A stretch of 64,000 nucleotides of DNA, taken from contig CBDCIS010000002.1 of assembly GCA_965217565.1 (NCBI GenBank), forward strand, positions 1 to 64,000. Direction: 5' to 3'. Positions 41,001 to 49,964 of this stretch are shown here, one piece after another (positions within the stretch are counted from its first letter, which is position 1; each line of letters starts with the position of its first letter). Below the pieces are notes generated by a model. The model ran no database searches. It had not been told where the DNA came from and saw only the letters and a list, made by a program, of their open reading frames with translations. The DNA is from CBDCIS01 sp965217565. Its GTDB lineage: Bacteria; Chloroflexota; Dehalococcoidia; Lucifugimonadales; CATOSD01. The position numbers and the translations under genes are program-made.

Positions 41001-42984
41001 GATGCGCCGAGGAGACGATGGGCCATGGACTGGCCGGCGCACACTACTGGGCCGAGGCATCGGTGCAACGACATATGGAGGTCTCCAGAACCTTCAGAAG
41101 TATTTGTTCCGAATACGCCCGCTCAACACGGAGAGTGATTGCGGGTGGTCGCCTCCTTTCCTGGGAATCCCAACCACCTATCCGGGGCCCATTTATCCCA
41201 CCGACCGGTTCGGCACTGAGCCCGTGGGCGCTCCTGACCGCCACTGGAGATTCGTGACTCAAAAACGTTGCCGATACAGCGCTGACGGCATAACCCTGGA
41301 CGCCAACTGCACCTACACATACACCGGTCCGGACACCAGCAGGATTGTTCTGGTGTTCGACGACCCGTCGCTCGGTTCCTGTGATATTGCCCTGGCCTTC
41401 TCGTCCCTGACAGCGGGATCATTCGTCGACGACTGCTTCGACGCCGGGGTCAACACGGAGACGCCCTTCGATACGAGCTTCAAAATGCCGCGTTCAGGCC
41501 CACAGACCGAAAGTGATGTCGATATTCCGCGGGCCCCGAGAAGCAAAGAAGAGTTCGACGTACTCGCATGGGGCCGGGACGATTTCATCCCTGGACTGAA
41601 CTTCGGATGTCTGTGGTTTGAATCGGACTGTGGGTTGGGGTTCAAGCCGGGTAAAGCCTGGCGCGTCGGTCGCGATCCGGTTTCGGGTCTCCCTCAATAC
41701 ACTGATGGCGACTACACATACGAGAACACCGGACCCTCCCAGGGAAAGCTTACCTTCCGGGATGCGAGAGGGGACAGCTACGTATTCACCCTCGACGTCG
41801 AGCCGTCAGGCAACATGCGCGTGACCATCGCAGACGAAGAGGGTGAGTCGGCTACCTGGCCGGGCATTTTTCACGCGGACCCGGCACTTGATCTGCAGCT
41901 ACCTGTCCCGCCGTCATGGTGGGCGGCCGCCGCTATCGAAACTGACTATGCGCCTGAAGATTGGAATAGTTTGGAAAGTCGTATTCCCACACCCAGAAAT
42001 CCGGCTCTTCCGGAATCTCCCCGCGACCATTTGCTAGAACGTACGCTGCTCGGGCAACGTGGAGAGGCAGCTTTCGGTGAAACAGAACTCGGTTACGGAT
42101 TTGGCTACGAAAAAGTTGGGCGCAATCGTGCAGTGGTGACTATAGACTTTCGGTCTTGGTGTGAACAACACCCCGACTTTTGTGAAGACCTCAATGAATC
42201 CCTGGAGGATCTAGCCCGTAGCACATGGTCCTTTGATCTCACCTTCACCTCTGATGGGGCCGCCCGGGACACCCTTACCGTAACAAGGGACGGCCATCTG
42301 CCGGAGGTCAATCAGGGGTTCGTCGATTTCAAGGGCGACAGCATCGAAATCAACGAGTTTCCCGAGGAGATACGCCTACCGCTTGCTCCCCCACAGGCAT
42401 CCGGGCAGGACCGGTCTGGTGTCGGAGTCGCGGCGGCGATCTCGGCTCCCGAAATCGGCGGCAACGACCTTCAGACTTTCCTGATCAGTGACGACGGGCT
42501 GCAACCAGCGGCCTACCAGCCCGGGGACTGGTTGGAGCCGAAGGACGGCAGCAACCAGAGGATGATGATTGCGGGAGTGAGTCAAGGCACGTTAGCTGCC
42601 TCTACTGCTTCTCGGCAACCTCTGCAAGCTATGACATTGCGTTACGCTCCCGCTTTCCCGTCACTGGAAGTTGCCGAGCGGGCAGTCTTTCATGGTATGC
42701 CTACGTTCCAGCTGGTGCGTTTCGCTCCGTTGACTACAAGCGTGTTCGACAGCCCACTCGTGGTTTCGGCAAGTTATGCCCCGGCTTCTGAACCCACAAT
42801 CATACAGCTTCAGGTTGTCTGTATGCAGCAGGACTCGGAGACCTACAGGATACCGACGAGGGGCGACAGGTACTTCTCCCAGCCCAAGGCGGCTGAGGGT
42901 CCGGTGCAGCTGTGTCAGCGCGATTGTGCGTTGAATGAGACGACCAACGTTCAGCAATGCGTCTGGGAGTGCGAGGAGAATTGA
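38014..42984 (+). CDS. Giant multidomain surface lipoprotein (LRR, fibronectin-like, cadherin-like)
   Basis: 1,656 residues from TTG 38014, chosen because GGAGGG precedes it and LLLGLLLLTSLTAC is a lipobox signal; upstream in-frame codons look noncoding. Order: helical Cys-containing domain (25-150), NATDGPNWKDNTNWLTDAPL cap and plant-type LRRs (LSGEIPAQLG, 200-370), two fibronectin-like modules with four Cys (370-575), Pro-Thr linker (585-645), two more modules (647-845), cadherin-like domain (860-955), a fibronectin domain (960-1058), then 600 residues of unknown beta-rich sequence. Presumably adhesive and anchored outside the cell. Follows conserved leader copy 1. Confidence 0.85.
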   Translation: MNSRWASLLLGLLLLTSLTACSDSQETARNEDGAWDDYVSWCSQASLEEPPGDEDQTYGEVSTFYAGVAERMRSTTPPVEVADWHNKYLDAIEAMKALIDAEPQDEIFNPIDIFFDSEVVSLFEEVGEALNDMPEDARERLAAAGCLGDDASEATGEGLSAAPQPDSTATSDSGRTSTSPASMPKCGPRSSYEPALVALYNATDGPNWKDNTNWLTDAPLGDWAGVSADRITVNGRVTGECVTQLRLGGFGGNRLKGELPAQLGGLPNLRRLDLANNQLSGEIPAQLGSLLNLQLLDLSDNQLSGEIPAQLGSLLNLQLLDLSDNQLSGEIPAQLGGLPTLQRLDLSDNQLSGEIPAELGNVPTLYLDGNRLTGRVLRPDGTNPQYAWEGSTIRVNWDAVDGADYYKVYYNAHFDSSCDLDSDGRLSFCEELATGVTGTTYVHTNPSLSENYYWVVSCNSGGCSDIDSKNPAVPAEAIPTAPANARYAVEGSTIRVSWSPVAGADYYNIYHDGSSDSRCEIDRDGRASFCEELARNVEGTSFVHTAPDSRDNYYWIVACNRGGCSEIDSENPVKAPGTSSTQATNMPTATRAPTQTPAPSDTPTPVPTPTQTPEPSTTPTPGPTPTHTPTPVPTTTPASQDTIPSTPVNVRFAHEDSTIHITWDPVDGADHYIIYYDDSFDSRCRLNRDGSTGFCEELARNVVGTTYVHTAPHSGDNHYWVVACNSVRCSEIDSKNPAAPAEAIPTAPANARYAVEGSTIRVSWHPVAGADHYNIYHDDFFDSLCRLNRDGSAGFCEELARNIVGTSFVHTAPGSGDNYYWIVPCNRGGCSEIDSENPVSAPGTSLTEATNMPTASQELEFTEGESATRSIPENTPAGINVGAPVSAEGDGTLTYTLSGLDAASFTIVPTTGQVRTWDGVVYDYETKNRYTVTVGADDESGESDTIDVTIHIEDLVAACQPVRNLRTNHGDGYVTAKWTPAVQREGRASVLGYQVEMRRGDDGPWTGRRTLLGRGIGATTYGGLQNLQKYLFRIRPLNTESDCGWSPPFLGIPTTYPGPIYPTDRFGTEPVGAPDRHWRFVTQKRCRYSADGITLDANCTYTYTGPDTSRIVLVFDDPSLGSCDIALAFSSLTAGSFVDDCFDAGVNTETPFDTSFKMPRSGPQTESDVDIPRAPRSKEEFDVLAWGRDDFIPGLNFGCLWFESDCGLGFKPGKAWRVGRDPVSGLPQYTDGDYTYENTGPSQGKLTFRDARGDSYVFTLDVEPSGNMRVTIADEEGESATWPGIFHADPALDLQLPVPPSWWAAAAIETDYAPEDWNSLESRIPTPRNPALPESPRDHLLERTLLGQRGEAAFGETELGYGFGYEKVGRNRAVVTIDFRSWCEQHPDFCEDLNESLEDLARSTWSFDLTFTSDGAARDTLTVTRDGHLPEVNQGFVDFKGDSIEINEFPEEIRLPLAPPQASGQDRSGVGVAAAISAPEIGGNDLQTFLISDDGLQPAAYQPGDWLEPKDGSNQRMMIAGVSQGTLAASTASRQPLQAMTLRYAPAFPSLEVAERAVFHGMPTFQLVRFAPLTTSVFDSPLVVSASYAPASEPTIIQLQVVCMQQDSETYRIPTRGDRYFSQPKAAEGPVQLCQRDCALNETTNVQQCVWECEEN
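38791..39078 (+). repeat. Four 72-bp tandem repeats encoding LRRs
   Basis: CCGGCTCAACTGGGC recurs at 38791, 38863, 38935 and 39007, a strict 72-base (24-residue) period. The second and third units are identical in nucleotide sequence, which points to recent duplication. Gain or loss of a unit keeps the frame. Confidence 0.9.
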
Positions 42985-43024
42985 ATACTGCCAGCGGTTT
43001 CAACTTCAGGAATAGGAGAATTCA

Positions 43025-45904
43025 TTGATAAACAAGGCCGAATTGCCTAATCTCTTAACCTTGGTGGCGCTATCGGTCATCCTGTTGACCTTTGCCGCCT
43101 GTAGCGACAGTACGGAAGTAGCCCCCGGTGCATCAGACTCTGCCGAGATGACGGTTGCCGAATACGCCCAATGGTGCGCAGCATTGCCGGACGACATCGA
43201 TCCGCCAACTTGGGGAGAGTTCCAAGAGACCGTAAGGCCGAGCCTGGAGGAAGCCGAAGCCCTCATCCCGCCCATGGCGCTCACCGATCTGCATGACGCG
43301 GTGTTGTTGTTCTTTCGGAACGTATCTGTCTCCGCCTCCGAATTCGACGCCGACGCGCCCTACGATTACACGGCGTTGCTGGTCCATGGGCTCGTCTACT
43401 TCGCTCAAATCCAGGAGATGGCAGGGGGTTGGGATGACGACGTGCGCGCCGCCTTGGTGGCATCAGGATGTATTGGCTCAGAGTTGATTGGCGAGGAGGA
43501 GTCTTCCGGCGACGATCCTCAAGGTGACACGTCAACGGCGACGGCCGCACCGGAGTCTGCGCCCACTCAGACCCCGACGTCAACGGCGACGGCCACACCG
43601 GAGTCTGTGCCCACTCAGACCCCGACGCCAACGGCGAGGGCCACACCGGAGTCTGTGCCCACTCAGACCCCGACGCCAACGGAAACGCCCATCGAGGCCG
43701 CACCTGCCGCACCCGCCAACGTACGGTACGCCATGGAGGGTTCGGTGATACGAATCACCTGGGACCCGGTGGGCGGAGCCGACTACTACAACGTCTACCA
43801 CGACTACTTCTTCAACGATGCCTGTAGCCTGGATAGAAACGGCAATCCCCGCTTCTGCGAGGAGTTGGCGGCGAGCGTAGGCGAAACGTCCTATGTCCAC
43901 GCCTCTCCTGACAGCTTCAACAACTACTACTGGGTAGTCGCCTGCAACAGCGGTGGATGCTCGGAGATCGACTCCGATAATCCAGCCAGTCAGGTTGTGA
44001 CCGAGTCAACCGGGCCGACCGGGCCCGATGGCACACCCACACCCACACCGCAACCTGAGGCGACTCAAACTGCAACTCCAACGGCCACGCCACTCGCGAC
44101 CGGAACTTCAGCATCGGCGCGTGACCGAGATGGTGACGGTCTCATCGAAGTAGACAACCTGATGCAGCTTGATGCTATGCGGTGGGATCTGGACGGCGAC
44201 GGCATTTCTGACAATGCCGATTATGCGGCGGCTTTCTCGGATGCCGACACCGGCACGTTGTGCTCTACCGCAAGTTGTGCGGGGTATGAGCTGACTGCCA
44301 ATCTGGACTTTGACACCAATGGGAACGGGGAAGCGGACGAGGGCGACGCCTATTGGAACGGCGGCGGCGGGTGGATACCGATCGGGGAAAGCAACGACTC
44401 CTTTGATACCACCTTCGACGGCGGCGGCCACACAATTGCCAATCTCTTCATACGCAGGTCGCCAAATGTCGGTCTGTTCGGAGTTCTCGGTTCCGGAAGC
44501 GCGGTCTCAGGCATTGGATTGGTGGACGCAAGCGTAGCGGCTTCCGGATTCGGAGCCGCAGGCGCGCTGGCTGGAATCGGCCGCGGTGCCATTGAGGACA
44601 GCTTTACTGATGGCCTAGTTGCTGGTTGTGTTGACCAAATCGGCGGACTGGTGGGTCTCAATGATGGCAGCATTCAAAACAGTCGCTCCGCCGGCAACGT
44701 AGAAAGCGCCCGTAGAGTCAGCGACTCTGACCGTCGTGCCTGCTATGCCGGTGGTGGTGGTCTGGTCGGGGAAAACAGCGGAACGATAGCCGGCAGCTAT
44801 TCCACGAGTGTAGTGTCCGGATTCACGGACCAATTCGGTGGTCTGGCCGGTGTAAACTCCGGCAGCATCTCCGACAGTTACGCTGCGGGCAGCGTGACCG
44901 GCAAGGACTGTCCTGGCGAGTGCACTGCCGATGTTGGCGGGCTGGTGGGCGGCAACGAAATTGGAGGCGAGATCACCAATAGCTACGCTACCGGTGTCGT
45001 GTCGGGGGTAGGCGACAACTTCGGTGGTCTGGCCGGCGTGAACTCCGGCGTCGTCGCTGCCAGTTACGCCACGGGCAGTGTGTCCGGCAAGGGCTTTGCA
45101 ATCTTTGGAAACGTTGGCGGGTTGGTGGGCACAAACGAGATCGAGGGGAAGATCACCAATAGCTACGCTACCGGCGGCGTGACGGGGCAAGGTGACAACT
45201 TCGGTGGGCTGGCCGGCGTGAACTCCGGCGTCGTCGCTGCCAGTTACGCCACAGGCAGTGTGTCGGGCAACGGCCTTGCAAACGTTGGCGGGCTGGTGGG
45301 TGTAAACGAGACCGAAGGCAAGATCATAACTAGCTACGCTACCGGCGTCGTGTCGGGGCAAGGTGATAACTTCGGTGGGCTGGCTGGCGTGAACTCCGGC
45401 GTCATTGCCGCCAGTTACGCTGCGGGCAACGTTTCCGGCGAAGGCTTCGCCGACGTTGGCGGCCTTGTTGGGGACAATCAATACACCGGTGTTATCACTG
45501 CCGCCTACGCTGTGGGTTCGGTATCCGGCAGAGCAGACCGTCACGGCGGTCTAATTGGATTGAACCAGGGCGTCGTAACGGTTTGCTTCTCCACAGGCGA
45601 AGTGCCTCAAGATGGTGGTGGGCTGATTGAAAGGAACGGCGATGATGGCGCCGTAACCAACTGCTACTGGGATACGGAGACCTCCGGTCAAACAGAAAGC
45701 GCCGGGGGCGACGCCAAGACCACCGCCGAGTTGCAGTCGCCCACCGGGTACGCGGGCCCTTACGCCGACTGGAACGTGGACCTGGACGGAGACGGATCAA
45801 GTGACGACCCCTGGAAGTTCGGCTCGGCGACCGAATATCCCGTCCTCAACCTGGGGACACTCGACATCGACCATGGCAATTTGAATCCCAGGCCCCCACG
45901 ATAA
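43025..45904 (+). CDS. GLUG-repeat surface lipoprotein
   Basis: 959 residues from TTG 43025 (AGGAG upstream; signal LVALSVILLTFAAC). It begins with a helical domain like that of the previous gene (EYAQWC ... VASGCIGSE), a Pro-Thr linker with three 60-base repeats, and one fibronectin-like Cys module (YYNVYHDYFFNDACSLD). Next comes a calcium-type DRDGDGLIEVDNLMQLDAM segment, then about ten GLUG-type repeats (GGLVGVN...GSISDSYAAGSVTG) from residue 490 to 880, likely a beta-helix. An exported adhesin or sugar-binding protein. It starts 40 bases after the giant lipoprotein, so they are probably co-transcribed. Confidence 0.85.
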   Translation: MINKAELPNLLTLVALSVILLTFAACSDSTEVAPGASDSAEMTVAEYAQWCAALPDDIDPPTWGEFQETVRPSLEEAEALIPPMALTDLHDAVLLFFRNVSVSASEFDADAPYDYTALLVHGLVYFAQIQEMAGGWDDDVRAALVASGCIGSELIGEEESSGDDPQGDTSTATAAPESAPTQTPTSTATATPESVPTQTPTPTARATPESVPTQTPTPTETPIEAAPAAPANVRYAMEGSVIRITWDPVGGADYYNVYHDYFFNDACSLDRNGNPRFCEELAASVGETSYVHASPDSFNNYYWVVACNSGGCSEIDSDNPASQVVTESTGPTGPDGTPTPTPQPEATQTATPTATPLATGTSASARDRDGDGLIEVDNLMQLDAMRWDLDGDGISDNADYAAAFSDADTGTLCSTASCAGYELTANLDFDTNGNGEADEGDAYWNGGGGWIPIGESNDSFDTTFDGGGHTIANLFIRRSPNVGLFGVLGSGSAVSGIGLVDASVAASGFGAAGALAGIGRGAIEDSFTDGLVAGCVDQIGGLVGLNDGSIQNSRSAGNVESARRVSDSDRRACYAGGGGLVGENSGTIAGSYSTSVVSGFTDQFGGLAGVNSGSISDSYAAGSVTGKDCPGECTADVGGLVGGNEIGGEITNSYATGVVSGVGDNFGGLAGVNSGVVAASYATGSVSGKGFAIFGNVGGLVGTNEIEGKITNSYATGGVTGQGDNFGGLAGVNSGVVAASYATGSVSGNGLANVGGLVGVNETEGKIITSYATGVVSGQGDNFGGLAGVNSGVIAASYAAGNVSGEGFADVGGLVGDNQYTGVITAAYAVGSVSGRADRHGGLIGLNQGVVTVCFSTGEVPQDGGGLIERNGDDGAVTNCYWDTETSGQTESAGGDAKTTAELQSPTGYAGPYADWNVDLDGDGSSDDPWKFGSATEYPVLNLGTLDIDHGNLNPRPPR

Positions 45905-45914
45905 TCCAAGCAGA

Positions 45915-46051
45915 ACGGGGCGTTGTGCTCAGCTGTCAACTACTCAGACGTTGACGAGGTGAAGAAACATGTCGAAGCGGGCATCGACGTAAACGACACT
46001 TGCCAATCCACAACACTTTGGTACGACGGCTTAACTCCGGTCGTCGTCTGA
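45915..46051 (+). pseudogene. Ankyrin-repeat remnant
   Basis: Without a start codon, the plus strand reads NGALCSAVNYSDVDEVKKHV EAGIDVNDTCQ and then stops. VKKHVEAGIDVN is the end of an ankyrin repeat. It lies between the GLUG gene and the intact ankyrin lipoprotein, probably the leftover of a second ankyrin gene. The next 180 bases hold no recognisable gene. Confidence 0.5.
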
Positions 46052-46231
46052 GTCAGCGCGGGGTTTGGGCACACCTACGAAGTGAGAACCGACGGCTCCG
46101 GCATACGCCGTGGCTCTGGCAGTGACGGCCAAGCCTCGCCGCCCGGCGCACCGTAACCTCAGCGGAGACGGTGTAACCGCCAGGGCGTAGGCGGGCTTCA
46201 CTTCCCGGAAAGGGACGAGATCACGCTGACA

Positions 46232-48346
46232 GTGAAGAGAAACCTGGAGGCCAACACGCTTAGACTCAAACTGGAAAGGCAAGCGCCAAAGGGCGCAATG
46301 GGGCTATGGGCAATCACCAAGTCCATGGTGAAGCTGCACTTGCACAATCCTGTTGAGGCCTCTAAGCCACCCGTGCGCGCGTGTTCGCCATGGGCGAATA
46401 TCAGGCGCTTGGGGTGGCTCGTCGTCCTGACCGGGGCTCTGTTCATCGCCGCCTCTACACTTACTGCCTGTGTCGATAGCGCAGAGCCCACGGTGGAGGT
46501 TACCACAGTGGAGGTTACGCGTAGGCAGACTCCGGCCCCCGACGCCGCTCTGACGGCTACAACAGTTCTCCATGTCCCCTGGACGAGGTTGGAGTTCCGG
46601 ATTGTGCCTCGCGGTGTTCACCGAATCGAATTCGAAATGAACACGGAGGAGACCCTGGAGTATGACTACAATCTTTGCTGTGGCCTTAGCGGCGGTGACG
46701 GTCCTATAGGGGCTATGACCAATCTTGTGCAGAGCTTTACTGGTTCTCTGGACATTAGGCTGGCAATCACCGGCCCGTCAGGGGATGTGTTGTGGTCGGC
46801 AAGGACTGCCTCATACAATGACTCGACCACGACCGGGCCTCCCGGTATCTACACTCTGGTGTTCGACAATAGCTACTCTCAATCCAAGGACAAGTCAATT
46901 AGCCTGAACTATAGGGTACTCCCCAAGGGAGTAAAGTGGGCTACCCCGCTTGCACCAACACCGGAGGCGACCCAGTGGCCGCTACATTTTGCGGTTCGTT
47001 GGATTGAAGACCCGGCGTTGATCCGGGCGCTGGTGGACGCCGGGGCCGACGTCGATGCGAAGAACGACTATGGCGACACGCCTCTGCATCTTGCGGCTAG
47101 TGGGAATGAGAACCTGGCGATGATTCAGGTGCTGGTGGATGCCGGGGCCGACGTCGATGCGAAGAACGCCGATGGCAGCACGCCTCTGCATGTGGCTGGG
47201 AGGAATGAGAACCTGGCGATGATTCAAGCGCTAATGGACGCCGGGGCCGACGTCGATGCGAAGAACGCCGATGGCGACACGCTTCTGCATGTTGCGGTTC
47301 GTTGGATTGAAGACCCGGCGGTGATCCGGTTGCTGGTGGACGCCGGGGCCGACGTCGATGCGAAGAACAACCATGGCAGCACGCCTCTGCATCTTGCGGT
47401 TCGTTGGATTGAAGACCCGGCGATGATTCGGGCGCTGGTGGACGCCGGGGCCGACGTCGATGCGAAGAACAACCATGGCTCCACGCCTCTGCATGCGGCT
47501 GGGAGTAATCAAAACCCGGCGGTGATCCAGGCGCTGGTGGATGCCGGGGCCGACGTCGATGCGAAGAACAACCATGGCAGCACGCCTCTGCATGCGGCTA
47601 GGAGTAATCGGAACTTGGCGGTGATCCAGGCGCTGTTGGACGCTGGGGCAGATGTCAATGCGAAGAACGCCGATGGCGACACGCTTCTGCATGTTGTGAT
47701 TGGGTACAACACGAACCCGGCGGTAATCCAGGCGCTAGTGGACGCCGGGGCCGACGTCGATGCGAAGAACGACGATGGCGACACGCCTCTGCATTCGGCT
47801 GGGAGTAATGAGAACCTGGCGGTGATCCAGGCGCTAGTGGACGCCGGGGCCGACGTCGATGCGAAGAACGCCGATGGCGTCACACCTCTGCATGCGGCTG
47901 GGAGTAATGAGAACCTGGCGGTGATCCAGGCGCTGATGGACGCCGGAGCCGATGTCGATGCGAAGGACAACTATGGCAACACGCCTCTTCATGGTGCGGC
48001 TGGTTGGAACAATAACCCGGCGGTGATCCAGGCACTGGTGGACGCCGGGGCCGATGTCCATGCGAAGAGGGTCACTGGCCTTACGCCGCTGCATCGTGCG
48101 GCTGGTTGGAACTATAACCCGGCGGTGATCCAGGCGCTTGTGGACGCCGGGGCCGACGTCGATGCGAGAGACGACGATGGCGACACGCCGCTGCATCGTG
48201 CGGCTGATTGGAACAATAACCCGGCGGTGATCCAGGCGCTTGTGGACGCCGGGGCCGACGTCGATGCGAGAAACAACGCTGGCGACACGCCTTTGGATAT
48301 AGCGGAGTCCACAAGGAACACTGCCGCCATCAAGGTGCTTCAATAG
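46232..48346 (+). CDS. Ankyrin-repeat lipoprotein
   Basis: The frame opens at 46232, but the real start may be ATG 46325 or GTG 46373, because the lipoprotein signal RRLGWLVVLTGALFIAASTL TAC begins only at about 46400. After a 150-residue beta domain (FEMNTEETLEYDYNL) come thirteen ankyrin repeats of about 33 residues, for example VIQALVDAGADVDAKNADGD and TPLHAAGSNEN, ending with a half repeat. Repeats are very alike, including in nucleotide sequence. An exported ankyrin protein is unusual; it probably binds proteins at the surface. It is not coupled to a visible enzyme. Confidence 0.85.
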   Translation: MKRNLEANTLRLKLERQAPKGAMGLWAITKSMVKLHLHNPVEASKPPVRACSPWANIRRLGWLVVLTGALFIAASTLTACVDSAEPTVEVTTVEVTRRQTPAPDAALTATTVLHVPWTRLEFRIVPRGVHRIEFEMNTEETLEYDYNLCCGLSGGDGPIGAMTNLVQSFTGSLDIRLAITGPSGDVLWSARTASYNDSTTTGPPGIYTLVFDNSYSQSKDKSISLNYRVLPKGVKWATPLAPTPEATQWPLHFAVRWIEDPALIRALVDAGADVDAKNDYGDTPLHLAASGNENLAMIQVLVDAGADVDAKNADGSTPLHVAGRNENLAMIQALMDAGADVDAKNADGDTLLHVAVRWIEDPAVIRLLVDAGADVDAKNNHGSTPLHLAVRWIEDPAMIRALVDAGADVDAKNNHGSTPLHAAGSNQNPAVIQALVDAGADVDAKNNHGSTPLHAARSNRNLAVIQALLDAGADVNAKNADGDTLLHVVIGYNTNPAVIQALVDAGADVDAKNDDGDTPLHSAGSNENLAVIQALVDAGADVDAKNADGVTPLHAAGSNENLAVIQALMDAGADVDAKDNYGNTPLHGAAGWNNNPAVIQALVDAGADVHAKRVTGLTPLHRAAGWNYNPAVIQALVDAGADVDARDDDGDTPLHRAADWNNNPAVIQALVDAGADVDARNNAGDTPLDIAESTRNTAAIKVLQ
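47017..48303 (+). repeat. Tandem ankyrin-coding repeats (about 99 bp)
   Basis: Thirteen units contain GACGCCGGGGCCGACGTCGA or close variants, followed by GCGAAGAAC and a CACGCCTCTGCAT end. Spacing is 96 or 99 bases. The high identity suggests frequent unit exchange and creates long misleading open frames on the minus strand. Confidence 0.85.
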
Positions 48347-48590
48347 GCGATCGGTATCGCCGCACTCAGCGCGGGACTGCGGTTAAACCCAGGCCGCCAA
48401 TATCCCATCAGGGGTTCACCATGCGGATGCGCGGTCGCGATGGGGCAAGGGGTGATGAGAATGCTCTGAGCAAGGTTAGGTTTGGCCTGCATTGCGTTCC
48501 CGAGCGACCGAAGGGAGAGAGAACTGCCGCGCAGACCTGATTGAGGCCCGAGATAGGATGGCAAGGCAGGAGGCTCCCTTGATCGTAGCA

Positions 48591-48900
48591 GGGTTGCAGA
48601 AACACACTCTCCAAAAGCTAACAAAATGCTGTCCAAATTACCTCACCAAGAAGTGTGATTAGGCACTTACCAAACCGACGCAGAGCCTCTAGTGTTTTCA
48701 TGGGAATATGCGTAAGAAGAATTACAGGATAAGCGGAATCACAGGCTGCAACTCCACCTGCGGACAGCGGAAGAGGTCGTAGGCTCCGCTAATCCCGAAC
48801 GTGCGGGGGAGGCATTCACTTGATACTCGACAGACCGGTCCATGCACCTGAGACGGCGGTCGGAACGACGGCTCCTGCCGTCGCTGCGCCGCTCGCCTTG
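48591..48900 (+). repeat. Conserved leader, copy 2
   Basis: Begins TTGCAGAAACACACTCTCC and shares with copy 3 the ACCTCACCAAGAAGTGTGAT segment and with copy 1 the GTAGGCTCCGCT and CTCGACAGACCGGTCC segments. It leads into a broken LRR-protein start (48820-49030), then the intact LRR lipoprotein. The 240 bases between the ankyrin gene and this copy have no recognisable gene. Confidence 0.8.
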
Positions 48901-49030
48901 GGCTTCGCCGCCTATGGCGGCCTAGCTCAAATGTCCCCCCTGGCCCGACTTTTGGGGCAGTCATCTGTGCCCGCACCAAGCAGGTGCAGGACGCCATTCT
49001 CGCCAAGCTGTCCGATGTCAGCGACAAGGC
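48820..49030 (+). pseudogene. LRR surface protein, N-terminal remnant
   Basis: From TTG 48820: ILDRPVHAPETAVGTTAPAV AAPLALGFAA looks like a leader. About 48970-49030, in another frame, ICARTKQVQDAILAKLSDVS D matches the Cys-cap of the LRR proteins at 58081 and 62508 (RTQEVRDAILAKLSDVSDC). The LRRs that should follow are gone. So leader copy 2 once drove such an LRR gene. Confidence 0.65.
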
Positions 49031-49118
49031 ACATGGAACACCGAAACCTTGATTTTAGACCTAGCTGCCAGATGCGTGAAGGGCAGCCGCAGAGACCCAT
49101 AAAGGAGGAATGCGTGAC

Positions 49119-49763
49119 ATGAACTCTGCTAAGAGCGTCGGACTTACCGGAGCGGTGCTCGCACTAGCTATCGTACTGGCCCTTACGGCGGCGCTCGCGG
49201 CCTGCGGCTCTGATGAGCCGTCCGGCGTGACAGGCCCCGACCGGACCGCGTCCACCCCAACGGAGACGCCGGCCTCCCCCGCACGGACGCCTACCACGCC
49301 AGGGTCAGGGGCCGCGCCCACCGCCACCGATGCGCCTGCGGCTGTGACAGCGCCCCCCGCAGCCCCCGGCTCCGCCGAAACGGACCGGGAAGCCCTGGTT
49401 GCCCTCTACAACGCAACGGACGGTGAGAACTGGGATGAAAGCCACAACTGGCTGAGCGACGCTCCCCTCGGCGAATGGTACCTCGTCACCACTGACGACA
49501 ACGGGCGCGTTATAGATCTGGGCCCCTACGACAACAACTTGAGCGGGGAGTTACCGCCGGAGCTGGGCAGCCTCTCCAACCTAGAGGCACTGAGACTCGT
49601 AAACAACGAGTTGAGCGGGGAGATACCGGCGGAGCTGGGCAGCCTCTCCAGCCTGATATTACTGGACCTCGGCGGCAACGCCTTGAGCGGGTGTGTGCCA
49701 ATCAGCCTGGAAGACCAGTGGAAGTTTGAATCCTCTGACCTTGGCGACCTGCCCTTCTGCTGA
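49119..49763 (+). CDS. Small LRR lipoprotein
   Basis: The start at ATG 49119 lies ten bases after AAAGGAGG; the ATG at 49110 is too close to it. 214 residues: signal with lipobox (VLALTAALAAC), Pro/Ala/Thr linker, the cap REALVALYNATDGENWDESH NWLSDAPLGEW, then two or three plant-type LRRs (LSGELPPELGSLSNLEAL, LSGEIPAELGSLSSL) and a C-terminal CVPISLEDQW cap. Compact version of the LRR part of the giant lipoprotein, complete by its C-terminal cap. Confidence 0.85.
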   Translation: MNSAKSVGLTGAVLALAIVLALTAALAACGSDEPSGVTGPDRTASTPTETPASPARTPTTPGSGAAPTATDAPAAVTAPPAAPGSAETDREALVALYNATDGENWDESHNWLSDAPLGEWYLVTTDDNGRVIDLGPYDNNLSGELPPELGSLSNLEALRLVNNELSGEIPAELGSLSSLILLDLGGNALSGCVPISLEDQWKFESSDLGDLPFC

Positions 49764-49964
49764 AGCCCCGCGCCCTCAGCCGAGGACGGACAGTATCGCC
49801 CGGAAGGCGCTCCCAGCGCGTGTTGGCTATGGCGCATGGCGGCGCCGAGCAACGGGGTATCAGCCTCTCCCTTCGTCGGCCTCCCGGTCGACGGCGGTTT
49901 GACCGCTCCTTGGCCTAGGCGAACCGCGTCCGCTGCCTTCCCACACACCGGCACTGACACGTGA

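Noticed and set aside
47509..48343. Long minus-strand frames over the ankyrin gene
   Set aside because: The 99-base repeat keeps the complement open in all units; the plus strand has a lipoprotein signal and a canonical ankyrin consensus.
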